From positions 1 through 64,000 of the forward strand of contig JBAXTE010000012.1 in the NCBI GenBank assembly GCA_037130365.1: a stretch of DNA of 64,000 nt. The letters run 5' to 3'. The position numbers and the translations under genes were made by a program. The stretch comes from JBAXTE01 sp037130365. GTDB taxonomy: Bacteria; Bacteroidota; Bacteroidia; Bacteroidales; WCHB1-69. Positions 33,051 to 41,828 of the stretch are shown one piece after another (positions within the stretch are counted from its first letter, which is position 1; each line of letters starts with the position of its first letter). Under the pieces are notes generated by a model, which made no database searches, had not been told where the DNA came from, and saw only the letters and a list, made by a program, of their open reading frames with translations.

Positions 33051-35657
33051 ATGGAAGCAGAGAAAAAATTAAAATATAAAAAGGCTATACGCATCACCTC
33101 AATTATTTTTGGGGTGATGTTTCTTTTTATAGCATTGTTAATTTCATTAGCATGGATTTTTGAAGATACCATTGCAAAATATGCTATCGATCAGCTGAAT
33201 AAACAAATCAATACCAAAATTGAATACAAGGATTTACGATTTAGTTTGATAAAACGTTTTCCTATGGCAACACTTCAATTTACAGATGTAAAAATTCAAG
33301 AAGTAGTTCCTAGTTCCAAAAAAAATGATCTTCTAAGAGCTAAAAACTTTTATGTCCAGTTTAATATGTGGGACTTAATTGTTGGCAATTACGCCATTCG
33401 AAAAATTGAAATTGAAGAAGCCCGAGTAAGAATGCGTGTATTTGCGAATGGTTCTGATAATTATCACGTTTGGAAAGAGTCCAATGATACCACTGCATCA
33501 AATTTTAAGTTTAAACTCAACAGCGTCAAATTTAAGAACGTAGATTTTGGATACATAGATTATGGATCATCACAACACTTCCGAATTCTTTTTAAAGAGT
33601 CGAAGGCCAAAGGAAATTTCACTCAAGATAATTATTTGATGCATTTTGATGGATCATTATTTTTATTTGACGTCAGCTACGATTCAGTTCAATACATAAA
33701 AAATAAAGATGCAGAGGCAAGTCTTCAATTTGAGGTAAACAATAAAAAGGGAACTTATTCTGTAAACAAAGGAAATCTTACCATAAATAAAATCCCTTTT
33801 AATGTCGATGGATTAGTTACCTATTCCGAGATTGAAAAATCGATGAATTACACCATTACTGGTGATAATCTCAAACTCCATTCATTTATTGAAGAGCTTC
33901 CGCCCAGTCAGAAAGAATATTTCTCGAAGTTTGAAAGTTCAGGTGATTTTAAATTCAATCTTAAAATAAAGGGAGCACTTTCTGGTCCAAAACCGCTATC
34001 AATTAATCTTTTGAGTGAATTAAAGAATGGAAAAATTGTAAATAAAGAAAATAATCTTTCCCTCGATGATGTTAATTTTTCGTTGAGATATACGAATGGC
34101 AATGAGGGTACTATGAACTCATCAGGATTGTCGTTTAGTAATTTTTCAGCGCGATTAAAATCTGGGATTATGAGAGGGAAATTCAACATTAACAACCTCG
34201 ATAAGCCCAAAATTGACACAGATTTAAAAGGAGAAATTGATTTAGCAGATTTAGGAAAATTTCTAAAAGCAGATGCTATTTCATCCATAAGTGGGAAGCT
34301 GGAAATTGATGCAAAAATCAAAATCAACCTTCGTTCGTGGTCTTCTTTAACAGCCAACGATTTTTTAAATAGCGAAACTTCTGGAAAAATATCTATTACA
34401 GACGGGAAATTAAAATTGAAAAGTTATCCTATCCCAATTCAAGTATCGAAAAGCGATTTCACCTTTAACAAAAGTGATATTTTAATCAATCAAATGAGTG
34501 GAACAATTGGAGGTAGTGATTATGCATTAAGTGGTTCGTTTGTGAATATTTTACCCTTCTTTTTTCTCGAACGTCAGAAACTTGAAATTGATGCAACGTT
34601 AACTTCTTCATACTTAAACTTCGATGAATTACTGAAATCAGAAAATTCACAGTCGAAAACTGGTAAATCATTGAGTTTTTCGCAATACATTAATTTTAAT
34701 ATTAAGCTCAAGAATAATAAACTAAAATTTGGCAAATTTGAGGCTTCGGATATAAGCGCTGGGCTCAAAATGAAAGATAAACTGCTTACGGTTTCTAATC
34801 TGAAATTATCAATTTTTGGAGGCACGATAAAAGCCTCTGGTCAAGTAAATGGGAGAGCATCAAATAAAACTTTTTTAACGACGGTGCGTGCAGAAATTGA
34901 CCAGGTAAATGTTTCAAAACTTTTTTATTCGTTTAATAATTTTGGTCAAGAAAGTGATGGACTCACAGATAAAAAAATTAATGGAACGATATGCTCCTCT
35001 GTTCAAATGAGTGCAGTATGGAAGGAAGATCTTACACCTGATATGGAATTGATAAGAGCCACTGTTGATGGTTCTATTGAAAATGGAGAACTTAATAATT
35101 ACGAAACGATGAATGCGCTAGCTCGATTTGTAAAGGTAGAAGATTTGGAGCATATTCGTTTTAAAAAGATCAAAAATAAATTTGAAATCCGAGACAGCAA
35201 AATTATTATTCCAGAAATGGAGATTAATTCAAATGCAATGAATTTACAACTCTCTGGAGTTCATAAATTTAACAACGAAATTGAATATCACGTTAAAGTC
35301 CGTCTTTCCGAAATCCTTTCGAAAAAAGCACGTACTGCTAAAAAAGAAAATGAAGACTTTGGCGAAATTGAAGACGATGGATTGGAACGAACAACCATTT
35401 ATTTGGTCATTACTGGAAATACAGATAAACCTGTAATTAAGTACGACACTAAAGGAGTTCGTGAGAAAATTGCGACCGATATGAAAAAAGAGAAGCAAAC
35501 CATTAAACAAGTTTTGAATAAAGAGTTTGGATTATTTAGCAGCGATACTACCGTCACCAAAAAGAAAACGGAAGAGAATAAACAAAAGCAAAAAGAGAAA
35601 GAGAACACCAAGAAACAAGAAAACGGTAAGTTTGTGATTGAGTGGGATGATAATTAG
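33051..35657 (+). CDS. AsmA-like membrane-anchored protein
   Basis: The 868-residue protein has one N-terminal membrane segment (about residues 13-35), then IDQLNKQINTKIEYKDLRFSLIKRFP, the standard AsmA entry. Long beta-rich stretches follow, as in the repeating-beta-groove fold of AsmA/TamB/VPS13-like proteins. These are thought to help move lipids between membranes or assemble the outer membrane. The C-terminal 60 residues are Lys- and Glu-rich. The protein is periplasmic with an inner-membrane anchor. Assignment to the superfamily is secure, but its substrate is unknown. Confidence 0.85.
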   Translation: MEAEKKLKYKKAIRITSIIFGVMFLFIALLISLAWIFEDTIAKYAIDQLNKQINTKIEYKDLRFSLIKRFPMATLQFTDVKIQEVVPSSKKNDLLRAKNFYVQFNMWDLIVGNYAIRKIEIEEARVRMRVFANGSDNYHVWKESNDTTASNFKFKLNSVKFKNVDFGYIDYGSSQHFRILFKESKAKGNFTQDNYLMHFDGSLFLFDVSYDSVQYIKNKDAEASLQFEVNNKKGTYSVNKGNLTINKIPFNVDGLVTYSEIEKSMNYTITGDNLKLHSFIEELPPSQKEYFSKFESSGDFKFNLKIKGALSGPKPLSINLLSELKNGKIVNKENNLSLDDVNFSLRYTNGNEGTMNSSGLSFSNFSARLKSGIMRGKFNINNLDKPKIDTDLKGEIDLADLGKFLKADAISSISGKLEIDAKIKINLRSWSSLTANDFLNSETSGKISITDGKLKLKSYPIPIQVSKSDFTFNKSDILINQMSGTIGGSDYALSGSFVNILPFFFLERQKLEIDATLTSSYLNFDELLKSENSQSKTGKSLSFSQYINFNIKLKNNKLKFGKFEASDISAGLKMKDKLLTVSNLKLSIFGGTIKASGQVNGRASNKTFLTTVRAEIDQVNVSKLFYSFNNFGQESDGLTDKKINGTICSSVQMSAVWKEDLTPDMELIRATVDGSIENGELNNYETMNALARFVKVEDLEHIRFKKIKNKFEIRDSKIIIPEMEINSNAMNLQLSGVHKFNNEIEYHVKVRLSEILSKKARTAKKENEDFGEIEDDGLERTTIYLVITGNTDKPVIKYDTKGVREKIATDMKKEKQTIKQVLNKEFGLFSSDTTVTKKKTEENKQKQKEKENTKKQENGKFVIEWDDN

Positions 35658-35670
35658 TTTAATAAGTCGA

Positions 35671-35987
35671 AAGTGCCGAATTATCAAAATCGTTGATTTT
35701 GTAATAATTCGTGCATCCTCGTAAAACTATGAAATCGAAGATTTCTGGTTTTACGGGATCCATAAAGTCTGTAAAGTCCCGAATTATAAAATCTTCGATT
35801 TTTAATAATTCGAGCCCCGTAAACGAGGGTTAAAACATCCTCGAAAAAACACGAAAATCGAAGGTTTTTTATTTTTCGGGATTGAAAGTGCCGAATTATA
35901 AATCCGTCAATTGACAGATTTCAATAATTCGTGCATCCTCGAAAAACTATGAAATCATAGATTTCTGGTTTTGCGGGATCTATAAAG
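35671..35987. repeat. Array of three palindromic hairpin units
   Basis: Three units (about 35671-35767, 35768-35883, 35885-35987) share a plan. The first hairpin has arms GAATTAT/ATAATTC with an inner AAATC/GATTT stem. A second is framed by CATCCTCG and CGGGAT; in units 1 and 3 it contains GAAATC/GATTTC inside AAAAC/GTTTT arms, while unit 2 has diverged inside the frame. Loops and inner stems differ between units but still pair. Unit 3 has inserted the palindrome GTCAATTGAC into its first loop. No protein frame is present. Confidence 0.75.
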
Positions 35988-36024
35988 GATGAAGGAAGGG
36001 TTGCCTGAATTTGCTAGACTGTTT

Positions 36025-37269
36025 TTAATTTGAAATTCTAGATATTTTGAGATTTTCTATTCGTATGGATGATTTTTTGCTCACCACGAAACCAATTCTG
36101 TCGCCATAGAAATCTTCGAACTTAGTAAAATAGATCAAATTTTCATTGACAAAAAAGTAATACAACGTGTCGAATCTTCTTATCGTTAATTTGTTATAGG
36201 AATTCTTGATAATCGGTTTACATGTGGTGAAATTTAAAATTTTTGAAAACACACCATCTACTGATTTGTAAATAAAAATTGAACCTTCACCATTAAATCC
36301 AAAACGATACGAATATTTATCTTTGCTGCCCCACAAAATACAATTTTCACTTTTGTCAGTCCCATCATCAAATTTAATTGATGTTTCAATCTCAAAATCT
36401 GTATTATGATCAAATGGAATGTCGTTCCATGAGGAATAGTGCTCATTAGAAGCATTTTGCAAAGTGTAATAGCCATTTTCGATTAATCGATTAACACTAT
36501 CGCCACTTCCAACATTCCATAATTTCAAATTATCTGTAAACTCTTCTTCGAAAACTGGAGAATACCTTTTCGCATCTATCCCAGCATAGCTTCTCAAGCA
36601 TACTAAATGTTGAATTTCTTTGTCCGAATGAGTTTGGATAGCAGAAAAGGGAATGTAATTAAATTGATAACTTTTAATCCATAATTCAGATTTTGATGGA
36701 ACTAAAAACCCAATATAATATCCAAAAAAAGGTTGAAAATCACATTGAAATAAAAATTCTTCGTTGATAAAAAAGGAATATGTCAAATTTATTTTCCGAA
36801 TCGTAAGTGTAATTAAATCATTGACATTCAGATTTCCACAAATATTTTTCACCATAATAGTGGAAACACTATCAAACTTTGATATTTTGCAAGATTTGTT
36901 TTTGTTAAAGTAAAATCCAAAGTCTTTGGTTTTGCTACAACCCCATAGTAATCCAAAGTATTTTGAATCAGGACCATTAATAATTTTGATTTTAGCAGAT
37001 AGTTCAAAATTTTGTTTTTCATCAAATACTAGATAACTGTAAACCATCTTAGACATTGACTTATGGGCATTAGACAATTTATAAAAGCCATCATCAACCT
37101 TTGTTGAAAAATTATCCTTATTTCCGACCAACCAATTTGAAAGTGAATTTCCAAACTCAATATTTTGAATCAACACTTTGTCAACGCTATGATAATCTGA
37201 GTATTTGCTTTGTGAATGAGCAAAGTAAACCCCAATAGAAAAGTAGAAAAATAGAAGTAATTTGCGCAT
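36025..37269 (-). CDS. Secreted protein with two tandem laminin-G/concanavalin-like domains
   Basis: The 414-residue product has a signal peptide (residues 1-20, ending AHSQ). Two similar halves of about 180 residues follow. Each has a W-containing start (SNWLVG and KLWNVG), an N-FE-(A/E)-IK strand, a (L/I)LWG motif, a LTIR(K/R) strand followed by YSFFINEE or YYFFVNEN, and an ending GFLVPSKS or GFVVSKKS. This is the pattern of beta-sandwich carbohydrate-binding or DUF1080-like domains. No catalytic residues are recognised. It may bind a polysaccharide at the surface. Confidence 0.65.
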   Translation of the reverse strand: MRKLLLFFYFSIGVYFAHSQSKYSDYHSVDKVLIQNIEFGNSLSNWLVGNKDNFSTKVDDGFYKLSNAHKSMSKMVYSYLVFDEKQNFELSAKIKIINGPDSKYFGLLWGCSKTKDFGFYFNKNKSCKISKFDSVSTIMVKNICGNLNVNDLITLTIRKINLTYSFFINEEFLFQCDFQPFFGYYIGFLVPSKSELWIKSYQFNYIPFSAIQTHSDKEIQHLVCLRSYAGIDAKRYSPVFEEEFTDNLKLWNVGSGDSVNRLIENGYYTLQNASNEHYSSWNDIPFDHNTDFEIETSIKFDDGTDKSENCILWGSKDKYSYRFGFNGEGSIFIYKSVDGVFSKILNFTTCKPIIKNSYNKLTIRRFDTLYYFFVNENLIYFTKFEDFYGDRIGFVVSKKSSIRIENLKISRISN

Positions 37270-37652
37270 TATTATTCGTTCAAAAATTTCAATAAAAATA
37301 ATACTTATTCTTGCAATTTCCTATTCTATAATGATTTCTGACTATAATATTTTGTGTGTAAAATGGTTTAATTAAGGTTGTTTCAATTCAAAAAGTGATT
37401 CTGTCTAATACCAATTTCATTAACCCTAGATTTAAGGTCTGGATAAAAAATATAAATTAAGCAATCTTTTTTGACAATTTGCTCAAAAGCAAATTGTTAC
37501 AGACAAAACATCTTCTCAAACGCTGATCTACCCAATGATAATACAAATAGTAATGTTACAAAGTCAAAATAAATATTTTTGACTTTTCCTAAATATTAGT
37601 ATTGATATTAGGTAAATAAGTTGTATTTTTATCGAATCTTAAATTGACAACT
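37270..37652. other. Intergenic region between divergent secreted-protein genes
   Basis: No reading frame is convincing. It contains the perfect 9-bp inverted repeat ACAATTTGC (37474-37482) and GCAAATTGT (37489-37497) with a 6-base loop and no T tract. It may be a regulatory hairpin or operator. No clear TAnnTTTG box was found for the gene at 37653. Confidence 0.5.
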
Positions 37653-38438
37653 ATGAAAAAAACAAAATTCTTTATACTCATGATTGGAGTCACTATTATT
37701 AGCCAAAGCTGTAATATTATGTATCGACCCAATATGCAAAATGTACCACTATTAAGCGAGAAAAACGAGGTAAGGGCTACGATTGGACCAACTGATTTTC
37801 AGGGTGCTTTCGCTGTGACCGACAATCTTGGAATTATGGTTAATGGCAGTTTAGTAAACGGTCAAACTCAATCAAATTTCGATAATTTCAACTCTAATTA
37901 TACTACTCAGGTAAGTAAAGGTTCGTTGATTGAAGCAGGCGTGGGTTACTATAAGCCACTTAACGAAAATGCTCTTTTTGAAGTATATGGCGGGGTTGGT
38001 GCTGGCAAAAACTCAATTGTATCTTCTGAATTTTCCAATGGAATCTCATTTGTAAATAGTTCAATTTATGCAAATTCATCGAGATTCTTTGTCCAACCCA
38101 GTATAGGCTTTTCAAACGATTATGTCGATTTTGCGTTTTCAACTCGTTTTGTATTGCAAAAATATTCTAAAATTGACACCTTAGGATATACCACCACAAT
38201 GTTGTATAATGATGATTTGCTAAATATTGATCAACCAATTTTTGCTTTTTTAGAGCCTGCTTTGACCTTGAGAATTGGCTATAAATACGTTAAGTTTCAC
38301 GCCCAAGCAATGTATTCATATAAGTATAACAGTGAACCGTTAAATTATTTTCCAGTAAATGTGAACGTGGGTATTCATATCAATATTGCTGGCCGATTTA
38401 ATGCTAAAGCTCCAAAGGGGAAAGCCTCACTCGATTAA
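37653..38438 (+). CDS. Outer-membrane-type lipoprotein, first of a tandem pair
   Basis: The ATG at 37653 gives 261 residues; an upstream TTG at 37644 is weaker. The signal ends in lipobox ISQSC. The mature start, NIMYRPNMQNVPLLSEKNEVR, is shared with the next gene. The rest has glycine-rich strands such as VYGGVGAGKNS, and FVQPSIGF and LRIGYKYVKFHAQA, which suggest a small beta-barrel. The function is unknown. The copy 26 bases downstream is clearly a duplicate. Confidence 0.75.
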   Translation: MKKTKFFILMIGVTIISQSCNIMYRPNMQNVPLLSEKNEVRATIGPTDFQGAFAVTDNLGIMVNGSLVNGQTQSNFDNFNSNYTTQVSKGSLIEAGVGYYKPLNENALFEVYGGVGAGKNSIVSSEFSNGISFVNSSIYANSSRFFVQPSIGFSNDYVDFAFSTRFVLQKYSKIDTLGYTTTMLYNDDLLNIDQPIFAFLEPALTLRIGYKYVKFHAQAMYSYKYNSEPLNYFPVNVNVGIHINIAGRFNAKAPKGKASLD

Positions 38439-38464
38439 CCTCTGCGATTATATATCTTATCCCT

Positions 38465-39256
38465 ATGAAAATTTTAAAACCAATGTTCCTAATATTTGGG
38501 ATTGTTATTCTTTTACAGAGTTGTAATGTGCTCTATATCCCAAATATGCAAAATGTTCCGCTTCTAAAAGAAAAAAATGAAGTTAGAGTCTCTTGTGGAG
38601 TCTCCGATTTTCAAGGTGCATACGCAATCACGAATAATATTGGAGTAATAATTAACGGCCAATCAAATTTAAAATCAACGAGTAGCTATGTTGATAAGGA
38701 AAATACGCAGGTTGAAGACCATGATTGCCAAAATAAAGTTTTAGAACTTGGAATCGGGTATTTAAATCAGATTTCAGATTCCAAAGTTCTTGAAGTATAT
38801 GGTGGAGTTGGCTTCGGAAAAAATTCAATTAAAAATTCATTCAAGGATGATTCTACTGGAATTTTTTACAAAAAAGAGTCCTTTTCTGCAAATACATTTA
38901 GGTTTTTTGTTCAGCCAAATATTGGTATTACTACTGATATTGTAGATATTGCATTTTCTACTAGATTTGTTTTTTTAAAATTTTCAAATATTGACACTCT
39001 TGGATTTACAACGGATAGATTGATTGAAAAAAATCTTTATGGTGTTGAAAAACAAAATTATATGTTTCTAGAGCCTGCTGTAACCCTCAGATTTGGATAC
39101 AAATATGTAAAATTTCATGCTCAGGTAGTCTCCTCCTTTTGTATTAATAATCAGCTAATAAATTATTTGCCCATAAATATAATTTTAGGAGTTCACATTA
39201 ATATTGGTAGACGTTTTTATTCGAATAGCAACAGAAATAAAAGGTCTTTGGATTAA
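38465..39256 (+). CDS. Outer-membrane-type lipoprotein, second of a tandem pair
   Basis: The 263-residue protein is a paralogue of the preceding gene. Lipobox LQSC, PNMQNVPLLKEKNEVR, SDFQGAYAITNNIGV, VYGGVGFGKNS and LRFGYKYVKFHAQV align along the full length. The main differences are in the loop near residues 65-85, which is charged here. Divergence suggests the duplication is not recent and the two have distinct roles. They probably share a transcript. Confidence 0.75.
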   Translation: MKILKPMFLIFGIVILLQSCNVLYIPNMQNVPLLKEKNEVRVSCGVSDFQGAYAITNNIGVIINGQSNLKSTSSYVDKENTQVEDHDCQNKVLELGIGYLNQISDSKVLEVYGGVGFGKNSIKNSFKDDSTGIFYKKESFSANTFRFFVQPNIGITTDIVDIAFSTRFVFLKFSNIDTLGFTTDRLIEKNLYGVEKQNYMFLEPAVTLRFGYKYVKFHAQVVSSFCINNQLINYLPINIILGVHINIGRRFYSNSNRNKRSLD

Positions 39257-39344
39257 TTAAATCTAACAGCTAATATCATTGCAAATATCCACAATCAGCT
39301 ATCTCAATTGATTTTATTTGATATTTTTTATGCCCGAGATTTCG

Positions 39345-39352
39345 TATCTTTG
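39345..39352 (+). promoter_or_regulatory. -7 box of rlmB
   Basis: TATCTTTG lies 20 bases before the TTG start codon of rlmB, giving a leader of about 15 bases. Confidence 0.55.
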
Positions 39353-39372
39353 CATAAACAAATTCAATTATT

Positions 39373-40119
39373 TTGAAAAGAAAAGATATTATTTATGGCA
39401 TTCGACCAATTATCGAAGCCATTCAAGCAAATAAAACTATTGATAAAGTCTTAATTCAACGTGGAATTGGTGGTGATTTAATGCGTGAACTTACTTATTT
39501 GATTCGCGAGCACAATGTCCCTATGCAAATTGTTCCCATCGAGAAGTTGCATCGCACAGTTACTGGCAATCATCAGGGAGCTGTGGCTTATATTTCCGCA
39601 GTAGATTATGCGAGTATTTTTGATGTTATTCCCACAATTTATGAATCTGGTCAAGATCCATTTATTTTGGTACTAGACCGTATTACGGATGTTCGGAATT
39701 TGGGTGCAATTATTCGTACGGCTGAATGCGCTGGCGTTCATGCAGTAGTAATTCCTGCCCATAATTCAGCTCAAATTAATGAAGATGCAGTAAAAACGTC
39801 TGCTGGGGCTATTCATAATGTTCCCATTTGTCGTCACACAAACCTTAAAGAGGTTTTTAACTATCTAAAAGAAGCTGGAATAAGTATTGTGGGCGCAACA
39901 GAAAAAGCAAAAAAACTCTATTACGATGCCGATTACTGTCAGCCACTTTGCATAGTTATGGGAAATGAGGGCGAAGGAATTTCTCCTGAATATTTTAACT
40001 ATTTTAGCGATCATGTTAAGATTCCATTGATGGGAACCATCGATTCTCTTAATGTGTCCGTTGCCACCGGAGTTGTTCTATACGAAGCCATGCGCCACCG
40101 CTCTTTTCAAGGAAAATGA
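39373..40119 (+). CDS. rlmB: SpoU-family rRNA 2'-O-methyltransferase, RlmB-like
   Basis: RlmB methylates the ribose of a conserved guanosine in the 23S rRNA peptidyl-transferase region. The 248-residue protein has the N-terminal substrate-binding domain (KRKDIIYGIRPIIEAI) and the knotted SPOUT domain. Its three motifs are visible: LDRITDVRNLGAIIRTAE, VMGNEGEGI, and IPLMGTIDSLNVSVATGV. The start codon is TTG, because no ATG fits the family start and the promoter at 39345 excludes anything further upstream. It overlaps the next gene by four bases. Confidence 0.92.
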   Translation: MKRKDIIYGIRPIIEAIQANKTIDKVLIQRGIGGDLMRELTYLIREHNVPMQIVPIEKLHRTVTGNHQGAVAYISAVDYASIFDVIPTIYESGQDPFILVLDRITDVRNLGAIIRTAECAGVHAVVIPAHNSAQINEDAVKTSAGAIHNVPICRHTNLKEVFNYLKEAGISIVGATEKAKKLYYDADYCQPLCIVMGNEGEGISPEYFNYFSDHVKIPLMGTIDSLNVSVATGVVLYEAMRHRSFQGK

Positions 40120-40607
40120 TTAAGGTAGGCATCATTTCCGACACACATGCTCTTTTACCATCAAGGGTTGTTGAATTCTTATCAACGTGCAATGAGATTT
40201 GGCACGCTGGAGATATTGGGTCAATGGAAGTGATTAAAAAGTTGCCCTCCGTTTCTAAAGTAAGAGCCGTTTGGGGAAATATCGATGATGCTCAAATGCG
40301 GCTGGAATATCCTCTATATCAGCTTTTTGAAATTGAAAGTGCAAAAGTGCTCATGATTCATATTGGCGGATATCCCAAAAAATATGACAAAAAAGCATTG
40401 GAACTCATCAAAGAACATAAGCCAACACTGTTCATTTCTGGCCATTCGCATATTTTAAAAGTGATGTACGACCAACAATACCAACTTCTACACATCAATC
40501 CGGGTGCTGCCGGAAAATATGGATTTCACCAAGTAACCACCGCTATTCGGATGGATATTGAGGGTGCGGAATTTAAAAACCTAGAGATTTTAGAACTCGA
40601 AAAATAA
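40116..40607 (+). CDS. YfcE/MJ0936-type metallophosphoesterase
   Basis: The 163-residue protein has the calcineurin-like phosphoesterase motifs in order: SDTHAL (metal), HAGDIG, WGNID, and GHSHILK. Members hydrolyse phosphodiesters with a two-metal centre. It is cytosolic, and the physiological substrate is unknown. It overlaps rlmB by ATGA, so translation is coupled. Confidence 0.93.
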   Translation: MIKVGIISDTHALLPSRVVEFLSTCNEIWHAGDIGSMEVIKKLPSVSKVRAVWGNIDDAQMRLEYPLYQLFEIESAKVLMIHIGGYPKKYDKKALELIKEHKPTLFISGHSHILKVMYDQQYQLLHINPGAAGKYGFHQVTTAIRMDIEGAEFKNLEILELEK

Positions 40608-40619
40608 AGATTTTCTTTT

Positions 40620-40713
40620 GGGCGTGTCCTCGCCAAATTGCAACGGGGCGAGGTCGGGCTATTCGCTGCAAGTCCTCGCTACGCTGTGGGCTTTCCGCTG
40701 CTATCCCTCACGC
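40620..40713. repeat. GC-rich intergenic repeat of a Bacteroidota type
   Basis: The element runs from GGGCGTGTCCTCGCC to CTATCCCTCACGC and contains GGTCGGGCTATTCGCTGC and GTGGGCTTTCCGCTGC. From memory, similar GGTCGGGCTATCCGCT elements are dispersed between genes in Flavobacteria. It is far more GC-rich than its surroundings and carries several short inverted repeats. Confidence 0.55.
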
Positions 40714-40714
40714 A

Positions 40715-41015
40715 AAATACGTGAAAAGATTTCTCGTGAAACGTGAAAAGAAGGACAAAAAGTGATCAGCCTGATGGTGGACGTGAAAAAAAAAGGCAGA
40801 GGGGAAAATGGCTTAAGAAAAAGGTGACAAGATAAAAGCGCCACGCATCGCGAATCCTTTACCATGAACCATTCACCGTTTTTCCTTTCAACCACGCATC
40901 GCGAACCATTTACCGTTTACCGTTTACCATGAACCATTTACCCTTTACCGTTTACGCATCGCGAACCATTTACCATGAACCGTGGACCATTCACCGTTTA
41001 CCCTTCAACCGTGTT
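40715..41015. repeat. Degenerate short repeats shared with the 62.2-62.8 kb region
   Basis: First comes a block with CGTGAAACGTGAAAAG words (about 40715-40815). Then come repeated CACGCATCGCGAA(C/T)C and ACCATTTACC / ACCGTTTACC words (40836-41015). The block 40720-40880 aligns with 62571-62710, including AAAGCGCCACGCATCGCGAA. There is no regular spacer and no reading frame. Confidence 0.8.
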
Positions 41016-41024
41016 CCCTTTAAC

Positions 41025-41828
41025 CTATCCAGCATAAATATGAACACTTTGCATGCTTGGCGCAATATATTGAATTCCTAACCAGGTGATGATAAGAACA
41101 ATAAACGATAATCCCAAAACCCATAAAAGCAACTTTTTCTTCTCTGGAAATGAGTGGTGAAGATGAATGGTTATCAAATAAAATAGCCATGTCAGTAATG
41201 CCCAAGTCTCTTTTGGATCCCACGACCAGTAATTTCCCCATGCAATTTTTGCCCATAATGCGCCCATCAGCATTCCCAATGTTAGCAATCCAAAGCCTGG
41301 ATACACCAAGCGGATGGCCAATAAAATATCCTTTTCTAAGGATTCACTTTTCGTATAATACGAATACAACCCTTTTATCGAGGAGATGCAAGCGGCTCCC
41401 AATACGGCATACGAAATCATGTAAACCACCACGTGTGGAATAAACCAAGGACTTTGCAGCGCTGGCATCAACGATTTGCTTTGATATTCGGGATGGAGGA
41501 TATCCACCACTAAAAACACTGTTGCCATCGCAAACCCCAACCAATACATCGCTTTTCCAGAAGTTCTGAGATAAATAATCCAAGTAATCCAAGCTACGAA
41601 AAAAGAATACCATAATCTGGTTTCAGCCATGGTGCGCATTGGTGGACGATCGAGACTAATCCATAATAGAATAATGAAAACCAGAATCGCACTATTTCCA
41701 ATTAATGGAAAAAATTTGGAAATTCGATGAAGTAAGCTGTTTTCGGAGGTGAACATGATTAAAATCCCACCCGATAGCCAGCTCAAGAGAAAGATGACTA
41801 GTGTTGTTGTTAACCAATTCCAGATCAT
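41025..41828 (-). CDS. ccsA: Cytochrome c maturation protein CcsA (haem export/ligation subunit)
   Basis: The 267-residue protein has about eight membrane segments and the haem-handling WWD-type motif WGNYWSWDPKETWALLTW near residues 204-221. Conserved histidines (FIPHVVVY, HLHHSF) flank it. With ResB it forms System II, which exports haem and attaches it to CxxCH motifs of c-type cytochromes. The ATG overlaps the resB stop by four bases. Confidence 0.93.
   Translation of the reverse strand: MIWNWLTTTLVIFLLSWLSGGILIMFTSENSLLHRISKFFPLIGNSAILVFIILLWISLDRPPMRTMAETRLWYSFFVAWITWIIYLRTSGKAMYWLGFAMATVFLVVDILHPEYQSKSLMPALQSPWFIPHVVVYMISYAVLGAACISSIKGLYSYYTKSESLEKDILLAIRLVYPGFGLLTLGMLMGALWAKIAWGNYWSWDPKETWALLTWLFYLITIHLHHSFPEKKKLLLWVLGLSFIVLIITWLGIQYIAPSMQSVHIYAG

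Noticed and set aside
39373..39375. A later ATG for rlmB
   Set aside because: No in-frame ATG lies near the conserved N-terminus KRKDIIYGIRP, so the TTG is accepted as a genuine start here.
40836..41015. CRISPR array suggested by repeated ACGCATCGCGAACC words
   Set aside because: Repeat length and spacing are irregular, the words are degenerate, spacers are themselves repetitive, and no cas gene is present. The same applies to 23717-23902 and 62237-62760.
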